A DNA stretch of 5,375 bases from Bacillota bacterium (lineage in GTDB: Bacteria > Bacillota > Clostridia > Oscillospirales > Ruminococcaceae): positions 1 to 5,375 of the forward strand of contig JAEWNU010000263.1 in assembly GCA_023456995.1 (NCBI GenBank), in the 5' to 3' direction. Below the pieces are notes generated by a model, which did not search any database, was not told the origin of the DNA, and saw only the letters and a program-made list of their open reading frames with translations. Shown one piece after another: positions 5,295 through 5,375 of the stretch. Numbering within the stretch: the first letter of the stretch is position 1; every line of letters begins with the position of its first letter. Position numbers and translations under genes: made by a program.

Positions 5295-5375
5295 CTAGAG
5301 AACTACAAGGTTAGCCACCCGCCAACCATTGTTCCCCAACACAAAGTACATCGTGTACTTCGACGGGTATGTGTA
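5295..5375 (-). CDS. C-terminal fragment of an unrecognised protein
   Basis: Twenty-six codons in an open frame running from the right edge to TAG at 5297-5295, followed by a strong terminator at the expected distance. The end reads MYFVLGNNGWRVANLVVL: alternating hydrophobic and polar residues with a Gly-Trp-Arg turn, as at the last beta strands of a small globular or extracellular domain. The rest of the gene is outside the window and I do not recognise the family. The terminator placement and the protein-like composition support that it is real. Confidence 0.6.
   Translation of the reverse strand, partial: YTYPSKYTMYFVLGNNGWRVANLVVL

Overview
The window looks like chromosome from a mid-GC Gram-positive anaerobe, most likely a Clostridia member of the Ruminococcaceae/Oscillospiraceae type. 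The grounds are the gene families (biotin-type Na+-pump decarboxylase beta subunit, a UraA-type permease, a class B sortase with a Ser/Glu-rich stalk), the strong AGGAGG-like ribosome binding sites, the near-consensus sigma-A promoters and the many intrinsic terminators. This placement is an inference; there is no rRNA or other marker gene here.

Every gene lies on the minus strand, so transcription runs from high to low coordinates. Right to left: (a) the last 26 codons of an unrecognised gene (5295-5375), followed by a strong, near-symmetric terminator (5231-5273); (b) a gene-free stretch of about 400 bases with a second minus-strand terminator (5071-5094), possibly the end of a small RNA, and then the sortase promoter; (c) a two-gene unit of a class B sortase (3783-4832) and a small cupin protein (3407-3769), 13 bases apart and ended by a 13-bp terminator hairpin; (d) a uracil permease gene (1433-2755) with a leader of about 330 bases that carries its own promoter, a 40-codon leader peptide and an internal terminator; (e) a Na+-translocating decarboxylase beta subunit (1-1107, 3' end just beyond the window), again with its own promoter and a leader that ends in a terminator before the gene.

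The most interesting material is in the two leaders. The uraA leader has the layout of the enterobacterial pyrBI attenuator: a translated leader peptide, a U-rich tract, then an intrinsic terminator inside the peptide's reading frame. That suggests pyrimidine-nucleotide control of uracil uptake by coupled transcription and translation. The oadB leader starts at a near-perfect promoter and contains sequence blocks resembling the yybP-ykoY (Mn2+) riboswitch in a much shortened form, or else a compact H-type pseudoknot, directly before a terminator. It is a good candidate for a cation- or metabolite-sensing riboswitch that controls a sodium pump.
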